A stretch of 64,000 bases of DNA from Parvibaculum sp. (GCA_030645235.1 JAUSMV010000012.1:620001-684000); one strand, 5' to 3'. Counted from the first letter of the stretch, positions 52,946 to 62,617 are shown. The notes: generated from the sequence alone by a model not told the origin. Numbers and translations: made by a program.

Positions 52946-54301
52946 TTGGCAGCAATTGAGCTCAACATAGATGACTTGCTTTTGGATACAGAGAACCCAC
53001 GGATAGGAAGTGCTTCGAACCAAAGGGATGCGCTTCAAAAGGTTCTTGATGATCAAGGGGATAAATTGCATGTGCTTGCCGAAAGTATTGTGCAAGAGGG
53101 TATGAATCCTCTCAAACGATTGCTTGTTATGAGAGAGAAGAAGCAATCGAAAAGATATATTTCGCTTGAAGGAAATAGGCGCGTCGCTGCACTTAAGATT
53201 CTCAGTAATCCAGCAATACTGACTAGCTTGAGTCTTAAAACGGCCCTTCAAAAACGACTTGAAGTTGCAGCAAGTGAATTTAATCCTGAATCGATTGAGC
53301 CAATTGCCTGTTTTGCAGTCGACGACAGGGAGTCGGCGAATTCATGGATAATGCTTGAGCATACGGGAGAGAATGAGGGGCGTGGTGTTGTAGGTTGGTC
53401 CGGATTGGCGGCTTCGCGATTTCGCGGTAACGATCCTGCACTTCAGGCTTTGGATTTTGTTCAGAAGTATGGTGATTTGTCGGCAGATGATTCTCATAAG
53501 TTGACGACAGAATTTCCGATTACCACGCTGGATCGGTTGCTTTCCTCGAAAGAAGTTCGTTCAAAAATCGGAGTGGATGTTAAAGACAGAAAGCTTGTAT
53601 CCGCTTTGCCGGCTGAGGAACTCTTGAAACCTCTTCGTAAGATGGTCCTTGATTTACTTCATCGAGAGAAAAATGTAAGTGATTTGAAAAATAAGTCTCA
53701 GCAAATTTCATATTTGGATTCTTGGGACGTGGTCGATAAGCCTGATTTGTCGAGAGCTGCAAAAAATAAGGTACGCGCTGTCGCTGCTGTTGCGAGCGGT
53801 GAGTTTAAGACTAAGGTTTCTACAACAAAAAAAAAGAAGGTAGACCTGTCGCAACGAAAGAGTGTGGTTCCTAGGTCTCTTGCGCTCAACGTTACGGATG
53901 CGCGAATTGGTGCAATTCTCAAGGAGCTTCGTACATTGAGGGTTGACGAAGCGCCAAATGCAATCGCGGTTTTACTCAGAGTTTTTTTGGAATTATCAGT
54001 GGATTCTTATCTCGCTCGTCACGGGATTAGTATTCGATTCAAGGATACTAAAAGTGGGCGAACAATTGATAAGGCGTTGAAGGCTAAGGTTGACGAAGCC
54101 GTAAACAAAATTGTTGAGACCACAGATTGTCATAGGAAAGATTTTTTTGGTATGTCGAGATCAATCTCAGATACAAAAAGTCCTTTGAGCATTGAGCTCT
54201 TGCATGGGTATGTCCACAATCGATTTGTGATCCCAAAGCCAAAGGAGTTGATTGGCGCTTGGGATGAGGCGCAGTATTTTTTTGAAAACATTTGGCCATG
54301 A
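52946..54301 (+). CDS. ParB/DUF262-like N-terminal domain protein of unknown function
   Basis: A 451-aa protein. The N-terminal 100 residues read as a ParB/sulfiredoxin-like domain: LDTENPRIGS, LAESIVQEGMNPLKRLLV and the EGNRRVAALKIL motif, equivalent to the GERRxxA/DGxxR box of ParB and GmrS/DUF262 nucleotide-binding proteins. The middle (190-300) is basic and helical. The C-terminal 130 residues are helical with LLHGYVHNRF, faintly HEPN-like. AT-rich with unlike codon use. It overlaps the methyltransferase gene by 4 bp, forming a two-gene module. The TTG start follows GGGGGAA. Confidence 0.65.
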   Translation: MAAIELNIDDLLLDTENPRIGSASNQRDALQKVLDDQGDKLHVLAESIVQEGMNPLKRLLVMREKKQSKRYISLEGNRRVAALKILSNPAILTSLSLKTALQKRLEVAASEFNPESIEPIACFAVDDRESANSWIMLEHTGENEGRGVVGWSGLAASRFRGNDPALQALDFVQKYGDLSADDSHKLTTEFPITTLDRLLSSKEVRSKIGVDVKDRKLVSALPAEELLKPLRKMVLDLLHREKNVSDLKNKSQQISYLDSWDVVDKPDLSRAAKNKVRAVAAVASGEFKTKVSTTKKKKVDLSQRKSVVPRSLALNVTDARIGAILKELRTLRVDEAPNAIAVLLRVFLELSVDSYLARHGISIRFKDTKSGRTIDKALKAKVDEAVNKIVETTDCHRKDFFGMSRSISDTKSPLSIELLHGYVHNRFVIPKPKELIGAWDEAQYFFENIWP

Positions 54302-55206
54302 AGTCGAGTGCATCAAATCCAAAGTTGACGCACTCTCGTTTAACGAGGTTTACGCCGCTTAGGTACCCGGGTGGGAAGGGAAAGCTAGCAACGTTTGTTA
54401 AGGATCTCTTGGAGGTTAATGATCTTGTCGACGGAGAATACGTTGAGCCTTATGCAGGTGGGGCGGCCGTTGCGCTTGAGTTGCTGTTTCACGGATATGT
54501 AAGCCACATTCACATCAATGATATCAGTCGTCCTGTGTATTCTTTCTGGAATGCCGTATTAAAAGATACCGAAAGATTTGTTCGAAAAGTTCGGAACGTT
54601 TCTTTGACTGTAAATAACTGGGATCGGCAAAAAAAGATTTTTTCAAATCCTGATGACTATGACGATCTTAAGTTGGGATTTGCCTTTTTCTTTTTAAATA
54701 GGACCAATCGATCTGGAATATTGAATGGTGGAATCATCGGAGGGCGTGATCAGAGCGGTCCTTGGAAGATCGATGCACGATTTAATACCCCTGATTTGAT
54801 TAAGCGGATTGAAAGTATTGCGTCTCTGAGTTCTCGAATATCTTTGACTTGTGATGATGCGAAGGAATTTTTACGTTTTTGTGTTCGTGAGCTTCCAGAG
54901 AATTCATTGATTTATCTTGATCCGCCTTACTATGCCAAAGGTAAGGATCTTTATTACGATTTTTATCAGCATAAAGATCATGTGGAGATCGCGAATTTTG
55001 TAAAAAATAGAATTAGGCGTCAAAAATGGATCGTCTCTTATGATAATGCGGAGGAAATTTGGGCGATGTATAATGGATGTAATAATATGACTTATCAACT
55101 TAACTATAGCGCTCGCGATGCGCGCACTGGCACTGAAGTTATGTTTTTCTGTGACGGTTTGGAAATTCCTCCTCCATCGGGGGCAATTCGAAAGCGTGTG
55201 GCTTGA
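54298..55206 (+). CDS. D12-class DNA adenine N6-methyltransferase (Dam-like)
   Basis: A 302-aa protein. The N-terminal SAM motif is LRYPGGKGKLATFV with EPYAGGAAVALELL. The catalytic motif IV is YLDPPYY (DPPY). FFLNRTNRSGILNGG is the helical insertion typical of D12 enzymes, and IVSYDNAEEIW comes late. It methylates adenine in DNA, recognition site unknown (GATC for Dam). The ATG overlaps the stop of the ParB-like gene. No restriction endonuclease is adjacent, so it is an orphan or a partner of the ParB-like protein. AT-rich, likely acquired. Confidence 0.9.
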   Translation: MKSSASNPKLTHSRLTRFTPLRYPGGKGKLATFVKDLLEVNDLVDGEYVEPYAGGAAVALELLFHGYVSHIHINDISRPVYSFWNAVLKDTERFVRKVRNVSLTVNNWDRQKKIFSNPDDYDDLKLGFAFFFLNRTNRSGILNGGIIGGRDQSGPWKIDARFNTPDLIKRIESIASLSSRISLTCDDAKEFLRFCVRELPENSLIYLDPPYYAKGKDLYYDFYQHKDHVEIANFVKNRIRRQKWIVSYDNAEEIWAMYNGCNNMTYQLNYSARDARTGTEVMFFCDGLEIPPPSGAIRKRVA

Positions 55207-55276
55207 GTGTAACGGATGCGTATTCGACGTTTATTGAATGCCCCAAATTTTCTTGTTGGGTAAAATTTTACCCCCC

Positions 55277-56815
55277 TCAATACCTCCCGCTCACCCGCTC
55301 CACCGGCCCGTTATCCGTCAGTGAGATATGCGTCAGCGTTTGCTCGTCATGGTTCATCCGCCATGAGAGCATTTTTTGCGTCATGGTCAGCAACACGCCC
55401 ATGCAGGCGGGATCGCCCGCGCGGTTGATGAATTCCTGCGGGTCGTTTTCCAGATCGAACAGAAGCGGCGGCAGTTTCGTAAAGTGGACGTATTTCCATT
55501 TTTCGCTGCGGATGATGTTCATCGTGCATTGGTGCAGCGTCAGGTCGAGCGCGCGCTCGTCTGCGTCGTCGGCGGGGTCGCGGAAGTCATATTCCCAATG
55601 CGCTTCTGTGCGCCAGTTTTTCGGGGCGGGTTTGCCCTCCATGAAGAGGCGCAGGCTCGCGCCGTCGCATTGGACGGGGATGGCGAGGCCGAGATAGTCG
55701 AGCATGGTCGGCATCACGTCGATATTTTCACTGAAACGGGTGACGGTGGTGCCGCGCGTGGCGTCGGCGCTCTTGCGCGGGTCGCGGATGATCAGCGGGA
55801 TGTGATAGGAGCCGTCGAAATAGCCGCATTTGCCGAGGAGCCAATGGTCGCCCATTTGCTCGCCGTGGTCGGACGTAAAGATGATCAGCGTCCGGTCCCA
55901 ACGGCCTGAGGCTTTGAGGTAGGCGACGAGGCGGCCCATTTCCATATCGACCAGCGACATGAGGCCGTAATAGACGGCTTTGAGGCGGCGGAGTTTCTTT
56001 TCGTTGGCGGGGGCGCGGTAGAGTTTCTTTGAGAGCTGATGGGCGAGCCAGGGATGCTGCGCGCCGTCTTCTGCCGGTGTGGCCTTTCGCGTGAAGCCCG
56101 GCACGTCTTCGGGGTCATACATGGCATTGTAGGGTTCGGGCGCGACGAAGGGCGGGTGGGGGCGTAAGAGCGACAGATGGGCGACGAAGGGTTTTGTGGC
56201 GCTGTCCATATAGTCGATCAGGCGGTTCACAAGGAATGATGTGTCATCATCCGCCTGCGGATAAATAAGCGGTTTGGGTTCTGCCGCGCCGTCTTCATAA
56301 TCCGGCCCGTCCTCGCGCATGCCATAGGCAAAGCGCACGTCGGCGGGGGTCTCGTAGCCCTTGGCTTTCAGGTCATCCACCCATTGCACGGGGTAGGAGC
56401 CGAACATGCAGACAGGGCGGATGCCGGGGAGCGGGCCTTCATAGGTCAGCAGCCACGGGTCGTCGGGGTCGGTCTCGCGCGGGTCTTGACTGGTGTCCGT
56501 ATAGCCGAAGAGCACGGGGTCATAGCCCGCCGCGCCGGTGACTTTGGCCCAATTGGTGTGGCGCGCGTCGAGCGGCGTGCCGTTGGTGCCGGAGCGGTGG
56601 TTTTGGAGGTACATGCCCGTATGGAGCGAGGCGCGGCTCGGCCCGCAGGGGACGGCATTGGCATAGTGGCGGGCGAAGTGGACGCCGTCTTTTGCCAGCG
56701 CGTCGAGATTGGGGGTCTTCACCATCGGGTGGCCCGTCCGCGACAAACAGTCGCCGCGCCACTGGTCGGCGGTGATAAAGATGATGTCGAGCGGTTCGGT
56801 CACGGGTCCGGTCAT
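55277..56815 (-). CDS. Sulfatase-family hydrolase (arylsulfatase/phosphonate monoester hydrolase type)
   Basis: A 512-aa alkaline-phosphatase-superfamily enzyme. The formylglycine motif is CGPSR in AVPCGPSRASLHTGM (Cys about residue 57), with the N-terminal metal region FITADQWRGDCLS. Later metal ligands are in IFTSDHGEQMGDHWLLGK. No signal peptide, so it is cytosolic like phosphonate monoester hydrolases and unlike secreted arylsulfatases. It needs a formylglycine-generating enzyme, not seen here. Single gene beside the AT-rich island. Confidence 0.9.
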   Translation of the reverse strand: MTGPVTEPLDIIFITADQWRGDCLSRTGHPMVKTPNLDALAKDGVHFARHYANAVPCGPSRASLHTGMYLQNHRSGTNGTPLDARHTNWAKVTGAAGYDPVLFGYTDTSQDPRETDPDDPWLLTYEGPLPGIRPVCMFGSYPVQWVDDLKAKGYETPADVRFAYGMREDGPDYEDGAAEPKPLIYPQADDDTSFLVNRLIDYMDSATKPFVAHLSLLRPHPPFVAPEPYNAMYDPEDVPGFTRKATPAEDGAQHPWLAHQLSKKLYRAPANEKKLRRLKAVYYGLMSLVDMEMGRLVAYLKASGRWDRTLIIFTSDHGEQMGDHWLLGKCGYFDGSYHIPLIIRDPRKSADATRGTTVTRFSENIDVMPTMLDYLGLAIPVQCDGASLRLFMEGKPAPKNWRTEAHWEYDFRDPADDADERALDLTLHQCTMNIIRSEKWKYVHFTKLPPLLFDLENDPQEFINRAGDPACMGVLLTMTQKMLSWRMNHDEQTLTHISLTDNGPVERVSGRY

Positions 56816-56883
56816 GCGCTATCCCCCCTGAGGATAAGTGGTTTTGACCAAACTATGGGGCGTCGGTGACGCTCTCGCAACCG

Positions 56884-56932
56884 ACACACGATCTCTGCAT
56901 GGAAACCTCGAATCTCTTGCAAGAAAAGCTCG
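56884..56932 (+). repeat. Dispersed repeat, copy 3 of 3
   Basis: It shares CACGATCTC, CATGGAAACC and ATCTCTTGCAAGAAA with copies at 1088-1150 and 19134-19195. The frame reads [20 protein letters not shown] and stays open further. It lies about 110 bp upstream of the ferredoxin gene, in the same orientation. Confidence 0.65.
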
Positions 56933-56938
56933 CTTTGA

Positions 56939-57364
<426 letters not shown>

Positions 57365-57367
57365 GCC

Positions 57368-58012
57368 TTATTTTCCTTTGTTTTCTTTGCGTTTCGGCGC
57401 GATCAGCTGCGCGGTCTGAGACGCCAGCTTTTCCAGCGTTTCGCGGCTCTCGCCCGCGCGTGCCCGCACGGCGAGACTATGCAATGTGGCGGCGGCCACT
57501 TTCGCCAGCGCGCTTGTGTCCGCGTCGGCGTCGATCTGACCGAGGCTTTGGGCGTGTCTCAGCCGCGCTTCCAGTCCCTCGTCAATTTCCTTCAGAATGA
57601 TCTCCAGCGCCGCCCTGATTTCCGCGTCATTGGCCGCTTCGGCGGTCGCGGTGCAAATGGCAAAGCAGCCGCGCGGGCCGTCCGGTCCGGTGAGATAGAA
57701 GTCGAGCGCGCCTGCGTAAAACTGTTCCAGTGCGGCAGCCATATCGTCCTTGGCATAGAGGTCGCGGCCGAGGGCTGCGCGCAGTTCAGCGCTGAAGCGG
57801 GTCAGCGTTTTCAGATAGAGCGCCTTCTTGTCGCCGAAAGCCGCATAGAGGCTTGGCCGGTTCATGCCGGTTGAAGCGGCCAGTTCATCGAGCGAGGTCG
57901 CCGCATAGCCACCGGCCCAGAATTGTTCCAACGCCGCCCATAGGGCGCGGTCGGGATCATAGGATTTCGGCCGCCCTCTGGTTTTTGCCGGAATTAGGGC
58001 TTTTTCTGCCAT
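57368..58012 (-). CDS. TetR-family transcriptional regulator
   Basis: A 214-aa repressor. The HTH is at 15-60: GYAATSLDELAASTGMNRPSL then YAAFGDKKALYLKTL. The C-terminal domain (TetR_C of the NemR/AcuR type: CFAICTATAEAANDAEI) binds an electrophile-like ligand in relatives. It is divergent from the GST gene (93 bp gap with an inverted repeat), so it probably controls gst-HD expression. Confidence 0.9.
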   Translation of the reverse strand: MAEKALIPAKTRGRPKSYDPDRALWAALEQFWAGGYAATSLDELAASTGMNRPSLYAAFGDKKALYLKTLTRFSAELRAALGRDLYAKDDMAAALEQFYAGALDFYLTGPDGPRGCFAICTATAEAANDAEIRAALEIILKEIDEGLEARLRHAQSLGQIDADADTSALAKVAAATLHSLAVRARAGESRETLEKLASQTAQLIAPKRKENKGK

Positions 58013-58080
58013 TTTGTACTGTTTCGCAAAAAATGATTGACGAGTCGCCTTTGGTCATTATTGTGCGGATTAGTACAAAA
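58012..58080. promoter_or_regulatory. Paired inverted sites TTTTGTACT..AGTACAAAA in the TetR/GST gap
   Basis: Perfect 9-bp arms at 58012-58020 and 58072-58080, 51 bp apart. One touches the TetR start codon and one lies 25 bp before the GST start. Each could be half of a site used on its own promoter, or the pair could bridge a looped repressor. Confidence 0.45.
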
Positions 58081-58105
58081 AACAATACAAGGCAGGAGAT
58101 ACTTC

Positions 58106-58738
58106 ATGGACCTCTATTTTGTGCCGCTTGCATGCTCGCTCGCCACGCGGATCGCGCTTTACGAAATCGGCGAGGGCGAGGCCACGCGCTTTCATCAGGT
58201 GAAGCTTTCGACCAAAAAACTGGCGGATGGTTCGGATTATTATGCGGTCAATCCCAAGGGGCAGGTGCCTGCTTTGCGGCTTGATGACGGGTCGCTGCTG
58301 ACCGAAGGATCCGCTGTGCTGCAATATGTGGCGGACCTGAACCCGTCAGTGCATATCGCGCCGCCCGCGGGCACATATGATCGCTACAGGCTTCAGTCGG
58401 CTTTGAACTTCATCGCCACCGAGTTGCACAAGCTGATCCTCGCGCAAATTCTTGACCCGACCACACCGCAAGAGGCCAAGCGCCATGCGCGTGACGTCTT
58501 CGCGCCAATCAGGTTGGCGCTGCTCGCGCGTGAACTCGAAGCCCGCGACTATGTGCTGGAGAGCGGCTATTCGGTGGCCGATGCCTATGTGTTTTTCGTG
58601 CTCACGCTTTGCCCCATTGCGCAGGTCGATCTCGCGCCATGGCCGGTGCTCAAAACCTATTACGAGCGGCTGATGACGCGGCCCGCTGTGGCGCGCGCCT
58701 TTGCTGAAGAGCTTGCTCTGGCGAGGGCGGGTGTATGA
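58106..58738 (+). CDS. Glutathione S-transferase
   Basis: A 210-aa cytosolic GST. Thioredoxin-like N-domain: MDLYFVPLACSLATRIAL (Ser/Cys near the beta-class active site), NPKGQVPAL (cis-Pro) and LTEGSAVLQYVADL. The helical C-domain includes SGYSVADAYVFFVLTL. It resembles beta-class bacterial GstA. GGCAGGAG precedes the ATG. It is the first gene of an operon with the HD-domain gene (ATGA overlap), under a divergent TetR. Confidence 0.93.
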   Translation: MDLYFVPLACSLATRIALYEIGEGEATRFHQVKLSTKKLADGSDYYAVNPKGQVPALRLDDGSLLTEGSAVLQYVADLNPSVHIAPPAGTYDRYRLQSALNFIATELHKLILAQILDPTTPQEAKRHARDVFAPIRLALLARELEARDYVLESGYSVADAYVFFVLTLCPIAQVDLAPWPVLKTYYERLMTRPAVARAFAEELALARAGV

Positions 58739-59460
58739 GCCGTCTCACTACAACCCGTACCAGGCCGCCGTCATGGCTTCTGGCCTCGCGCCTCATCAAA
58801 GTGCAATCGCAGGCGATGCTGCGCCGCATGGCCCGTTCATACGGAATGCGTCGCGTGGCGCATCTGAGCGAGGATGATCTGGCCATTCCCGATAGTGCAT
58901 TGGCGCGCAAGGCTGTTGCGCTGGTGGCTGAAACCTCGCCGGGTTTTCTGCTCAATCATGGTTTGCGTGCCTATGCCTTTGGCGCGGCACTGGGGCGGCG
59001 TGACCGGCTGAAATTTGACCGCGAGTTATTGTTTCTCGCCGCCGTCATGCATGACCTTGGCCTTGTCGAACAGTTCGACACGCCGGATGAACCCTTTGAA
59101 CTACAGGGTGCGAAAGCGGCTCGGGATTTTTTGCTGGGGCAGGGCGTGGATAATGAGCGCGCTGATCTCGTGCATGAGGCGATTGCGCTTCACGCTTCCA
59201 TCGGCGTTGCCTCGCGCGGTGCGCCGGAGGTGCAGCTTTGCCATTACGGCACCGGCGTCGATGTGGCGGGCTTCCGGCTTTATGATATGGAAATGCGGGA
59301 TGTGAAACGTGTGATCGAAGTCTGGCCGCGCCTCGGCTTCAAACAGGGCTTTGTGCCTTTGCTGAAAGATCAGGTGGCCCGCAAACCACATTGCAACATC
59401 GCGGGACTTGTCAGCTTCGGCTTCACCGACATGATCGAAGCCGCGCCTTATCGCGACTAG
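58735..59460 (+). CDS. HD-domain phosphohydrolase-like protein
   Basis: A 241-aa protein of the HD superfamily. The first His is in LLNHGLRAYAF, the HD pair in AVMHDLGLVEQF, and a later His/Asp set around LVHEAIALHASIG. The layout resembles cyanamide-hydratase-like/HDDC HD proteins. The substrate is unknown. It is coupled to the GST gene. Its TAG stop abuts the 41-bp repeat that duplicates the chorismate mutase 3' end. Before the 720-bp insertion this gene and the mutase gene would have been convergent with overlapping stops. Confidence 0.85.
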   Translation: MSRLTTTRTRPPSWLLASRLIKVQSQAMLRRMARSYGMRRVAHLSEDDLAIPDSALARKAVALVAETSPGFLLNHGLRAYAFGAALGRRDRLKFDRELLFLAAVMHDLGLVEQFDTPDEPFELQGAKAARDFLLGQGVDNERADLVHEAIALHASIGVASRGAPEVQLCHYGTGVDVAGFRLYDMEMRDVKRVIEVWPRLGFKQGFVPLLKDQVARKPHCNIAGLVSFGFTDMIEAAPYRD

Positions 59461-60180
59461 GCCGACTTCTTCGTCTTGTCGTCAAACACCGTGAATTCGT
59501 GCTAAAGCTGTGTTTAGTTTTCTTAGGGAGGACTACTTGCGCGCGGGCATTGTGATTGTCATCAGTATGATCGGAATCCTTGCTGGATCGCCAGCATTTG
59601 CAGATGCGGCTGCTGCGTCAGCCGCGCTCAATGTTGAAATTGAGCAAGCCTACAAGGCGCTTATTGAAAAACTTGATGCGCCGGATGCAACTGTCCTGAA
59701 AGCGGACCAAGCTGATTATATCGTCGGGCAAGCGGCGAAATGGCCGGATGGCAGAAATCGCTTTGTGCCAATTTCAGGAGAAAGGCTGATATTTCTCAAA
59801 TCGGTCAATACCAAGCCGCCAGCCGGTTATGCGGGACGCTGGGAAAACCTATATGGTTATTTCGAAATCGCCGAAAAAACGAGAGGACTTTTCTCTGTGA
59901 CGGCACTTGTTGCTAGTCCTTATAGCGGCGGATGGATTTGCGAATTCGAAGGTGATGGCAAAATAGAAAATGGCGAACTTGAAGCCGTTGAGAAGCGGAA
60001 TGATTCTTCTGACGGGCTGAGCGATCTTTTCCCCAAGTCCGTTAAACCTTCGGTGCTACATCTGACGCGACAAAGCGGACATCTCAACGTCTTTGCGAAG
60101 CCGGAGGAGCAGGCCACCTTGTGCGGGTGGAAGGGGTCAATCAACGGCAATTTTTTTGCGGTAAAGCAGTAACGCCTTAA
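59461..60180 (+). mobile_element. 720-bp mini integrative unit bounded by 41-bp direct repeats
   Basis: 59461-59501 and 60181-60221 are identical over 41 bp (start GCCGACTTCTTCGTCTTGTC, end GTGAATTCGTG), offset exactly 720 bp. Read on the minus strand, both copies encode the last residues of the chorismate mutase (HEFTVFDDKTKKSA) with a stop codon (TAG left, TAA right). The unit holds one secreted protein gene and nothing like a recombinase. It looks like insertion at a gene's 3' end that rebuilds the gene. Segmental duplication is the alternative. Confidence 0.6.
59537..60172 (+). CDS. Secreted protein of unknown function, passenger of the 720-bp unit
   Basis: A 211-aa protein. The signal peptide is VIVISMIGILAGSPAFA, cleavage near AFA-DA. 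The mature part has WPDGRNRFVPISGERLIFL, GRWENLYGYFEIAEKT, GGWICEFEGDGKIENGEL and a Cys near the end (ATLCGW). TTG 59537 is chosen because GGGAGG lies 6 nt upstream; GTG 59510 is the alternative. It ends 4 bp before the stop of the convergent chorismate mutase gene. No family recognised. Confidence 0.7.
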   Translation: MRAGIVIVISMIGILAGSPAFADAAAASAALNVEIEQAYKALIEKLDAPDATVLKADQADYIVGQAAKWPDGRNRFVPISGERLIFLKSVNTKPPAGYAGRWENLYGYFEIAEKTRGLFSVTALVASPYSGGWICEFEGDGKIENGELEAVEKRNDSSDGLSDLFPKSVKPSVLHLTRQSGHLNVFAKPEEQATLCGWKGSINGNFFAVKQ

Positions 60181-60473
60181 GCCGACTTCTTCGTCTTGTC
60201 GTCAAACACCGTGAATTCGTGTTCGATCGACTTTTCGATCAGGAGCCGCCATAGCGGTTCGGCGATGGAGCGGGGCAGGCCTTGCTTGCCGCCTTCGGCC
60301 ACGACCTTGGCCACCACATCTTCAATGCGGGCGTCGTCGCGTACGGCGGTGCGCTCGCCTTTGATATGTCCGGCCTGTTCGATATAGGTCAGGCGCTCGG
60401 CAAGGAGAGTGACCAGCGCGCGGTCGATCCGGTCAATTTCGCTGCGGACTTCCGCCATTGTCTGACATTTCAT
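60177..60473 (-). CDS. Chorismate mutase, AroQ class (stand-alone)
   Basis: A 98-aa all-helical enzyme converting chorismate to prephenate for Phe/Tyr. AroQ pattern: SEIDRIDRALVTLLAERLTY (Arg and Asp/Leu register), IEQAGHIKGERTAVRDDARI and LWRLLIEKSIEHE. ATG 60473 is used, with GGGAG upstream; longer frames to 60965 run through the reductase promoter. The last 13 codons are contained in the 41-bp direct repeat, so its 3' end may have been replaced by an element-borne copy. Confidence 0.87.
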   Translation of the reverse strand: MKCQTMAEVRSEIDRIDRALVTLLAERLTYIEQAGHIKGERTAVRDDARIEDVVAKVVAEGGKQGLPRSIAEPLWRLLIEKSIEHEFTVFDDKTKKSA

Positions 60474-60612
60474 CGTCTGGCACTCCCGACCGGTCTCAAT
60501 GCAGTTGCTGCATAGCAGTAAAATAAGCATGGTGACACGAAAGTCACCCGCAGAAATGCTGGGTGTGACCATCTGGCAGAGTAAATTACGCGGCGGATAT
60601 GCGAGTTTTCGC

Positions 60613-60641
60613 TTGGCGTTGCCGGAGCGGCGACCTATATA
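60613..60641 (+). promoter_or_regulatory. Candidate sigma-70 promoter of the ferredoxin reductase gene
   Basis: TTGGCG (60613-60618), a 17-bp spacer and TATATA (60636-60641), 70 bp before the ATG. The spacing is ideal and both hexamers are near consensus. The stretch after it is AT-rich. Confidence 0.45.
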
Positions 60642-60683
60642 AGCATCGTATTTTGTGAAATCAGATAAATAACATTTATTTGA

Positions 60684-61742
<1,059 letters not shown>

Positions 61743-61784
61743 GCTTTCCTCTGCGACTGAACCCCCATTCAGTGAGTTTTTGTG

Positions 61785-62108
61785 ATGAAAATAAATCTCA
61801 TCGGTGCCGACGGCACCGAGCAGCAGCTTGACGCCGTCGAAGGCTGGCGCGTCATGGAAATCATCCGTGACCACGGTTTCCCGATCATCGCCGAATGCGG
61901 CGGCGCGTGTGCCTGCGGCACCTGTCAGGTGGAAGTTGATCCGACGTGGCAGGCAAAATTGCACCAGCCACGCGAGGATGAACTCGACATGCTTGATCAG
62001 AATTACGCCAATGAATGGTCGCGCCTGTCCTGCCAACTGATTTTCACGCCGGAGCTTGATGGGTTGCGCCTTCGCATCTCGGAAGTTGCTTTGGCTGATG
62101 CAGCTTGA
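61785..62108 (+). CDS. [2Fe-2S] ferredoxin
   Basis: A 107-aa ferredoxin. Ligands are CGGACACGTC (Cx5Cx2C) and the last Cys in RLSCQL. EDELDMLDQNYANEWSRLSC is the adrenodoxin-like helix. It is about one-third identical by eye to the ferredoxin at 57044. ATG 61785 is used; GTG 61782 directly precedes it. It sits behind the FNR gene, so the two form a natural redox pair. Confidence 0.93.
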   Translation: MKINLIGADGTEQQLDAVEGWRVMEIIRDHGFPIIAECGGACACGTCQVEVDPTWQAKLHQPREDELDMLDQNYANEWSRLSCQLIFTPELDGLRLRISEVALADAA

Positions 62109-62124
62109 AATGGTCGCTTGCTGA

Positions 62125-62138
62125 CCGCTTGCAAGCGG
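62125..62138. terminator. 14-bp perfect palindrome after the ferredoxin gene
   Basis: CCGCTTGCAAGCGG is self-complementary, 16 bp past the stop. No T-run follows, so termination is only possible, not shown. The CTTGCAAG centre also occurs in the dispersed repeat family. Confidence 0.3.
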
Positions 62139-62181
62139 GGAAATCTTTGCGCACTCTGACGCGATGACACGCGGAGGCAGC

Positions 62182-62565
62182 ATGCGTCGGGGATATTTTG
62201 CGCTACTTTTTATTTTTATAAATTTTGTCCCCGCTTATGCGGACAGCGCGGCTGTGCAAACCGTTTTGTATTTCGGTCTGTCGCGCCCGGACGGGGGACA
62301 AGTCGAAGAAGCGCAATGGAAAGATTTCCTAGCACGCGATGTGACGCCGCGTTTTCCCGATGGGCTCACTGTCATCGACGGCTTGGGCCAGTGGCGTGAT
62401 GCGCGCGTGCAGCCGATTACGGAGCGCACCAAACTCGTCATCATCGTGCATCCGGCAAGCGAAGACGCCGCGCGATCTTTGCGTGAAATCAAAGCGATCT
62501 ACGTGAAGCGCTTTAATCAGATTTCCGTTTTGCAGACGGATCAGGATGTGCGCGTGGTGGAATAG
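62182..62565 (+). CDS. Secreted DUF3574-like protein
   Basis: A 127-aa protein. The signal peptide is YFALLFIFINFVPAYA. The mature domain has TVLYFGLSRPDGGQVEEAQW, FLARDVTPRFPDGLTVIDGL and GQWRDARVQPITERTKLVII. This strand-and-motif order (LyFG..W..Fl..vtprFPdGlTv.dg.GqWr) is that of DUF3574. Function unknown. GGAGG stands 5 nt before ATG 62182; an ATG at 62164 is less likely. Confidence 0.78.
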   Translation: MRRGYFALLFIFINFVPAYADSAAVQTVLYFGLSRPDGGQVEEAQWKDFLARDVTPRFPDGLTVIDGLGQWRDARVQPITERTKLVIIVHPASEDAARSLREIKAIYVKRFNQISVLQTDQDVRVVE

Positions 62566-62576
62566 TCTTCCTTAGT

Positions 62577-62610
62577 CCTCTCCCGCGAGCGGGAGAGGGT
62601 TGGGTGAGGG
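62577..62610. repeat. CTCTCCCGC/GCGGGAGAG palindromic repeat
   Basis: CCTCTCCCGCGAGCGGGAGAG followed by GGTTGGGTGAGGG. It is the inverted-orientation match of 19059-19092 and lies in the 52 bp between two convergent genes, a good position for a bidirectional transcription end. Confidence 0.75.
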
Positions 62611-62617
62611 GCTTCCG

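Noticed and set aside
55203-55697. 164-aa plus-strand frame after the methyltransferase
   Set aside because: It lies antisense to the sulfatase C-terminus and is Ser/Arg-rich without motifs.
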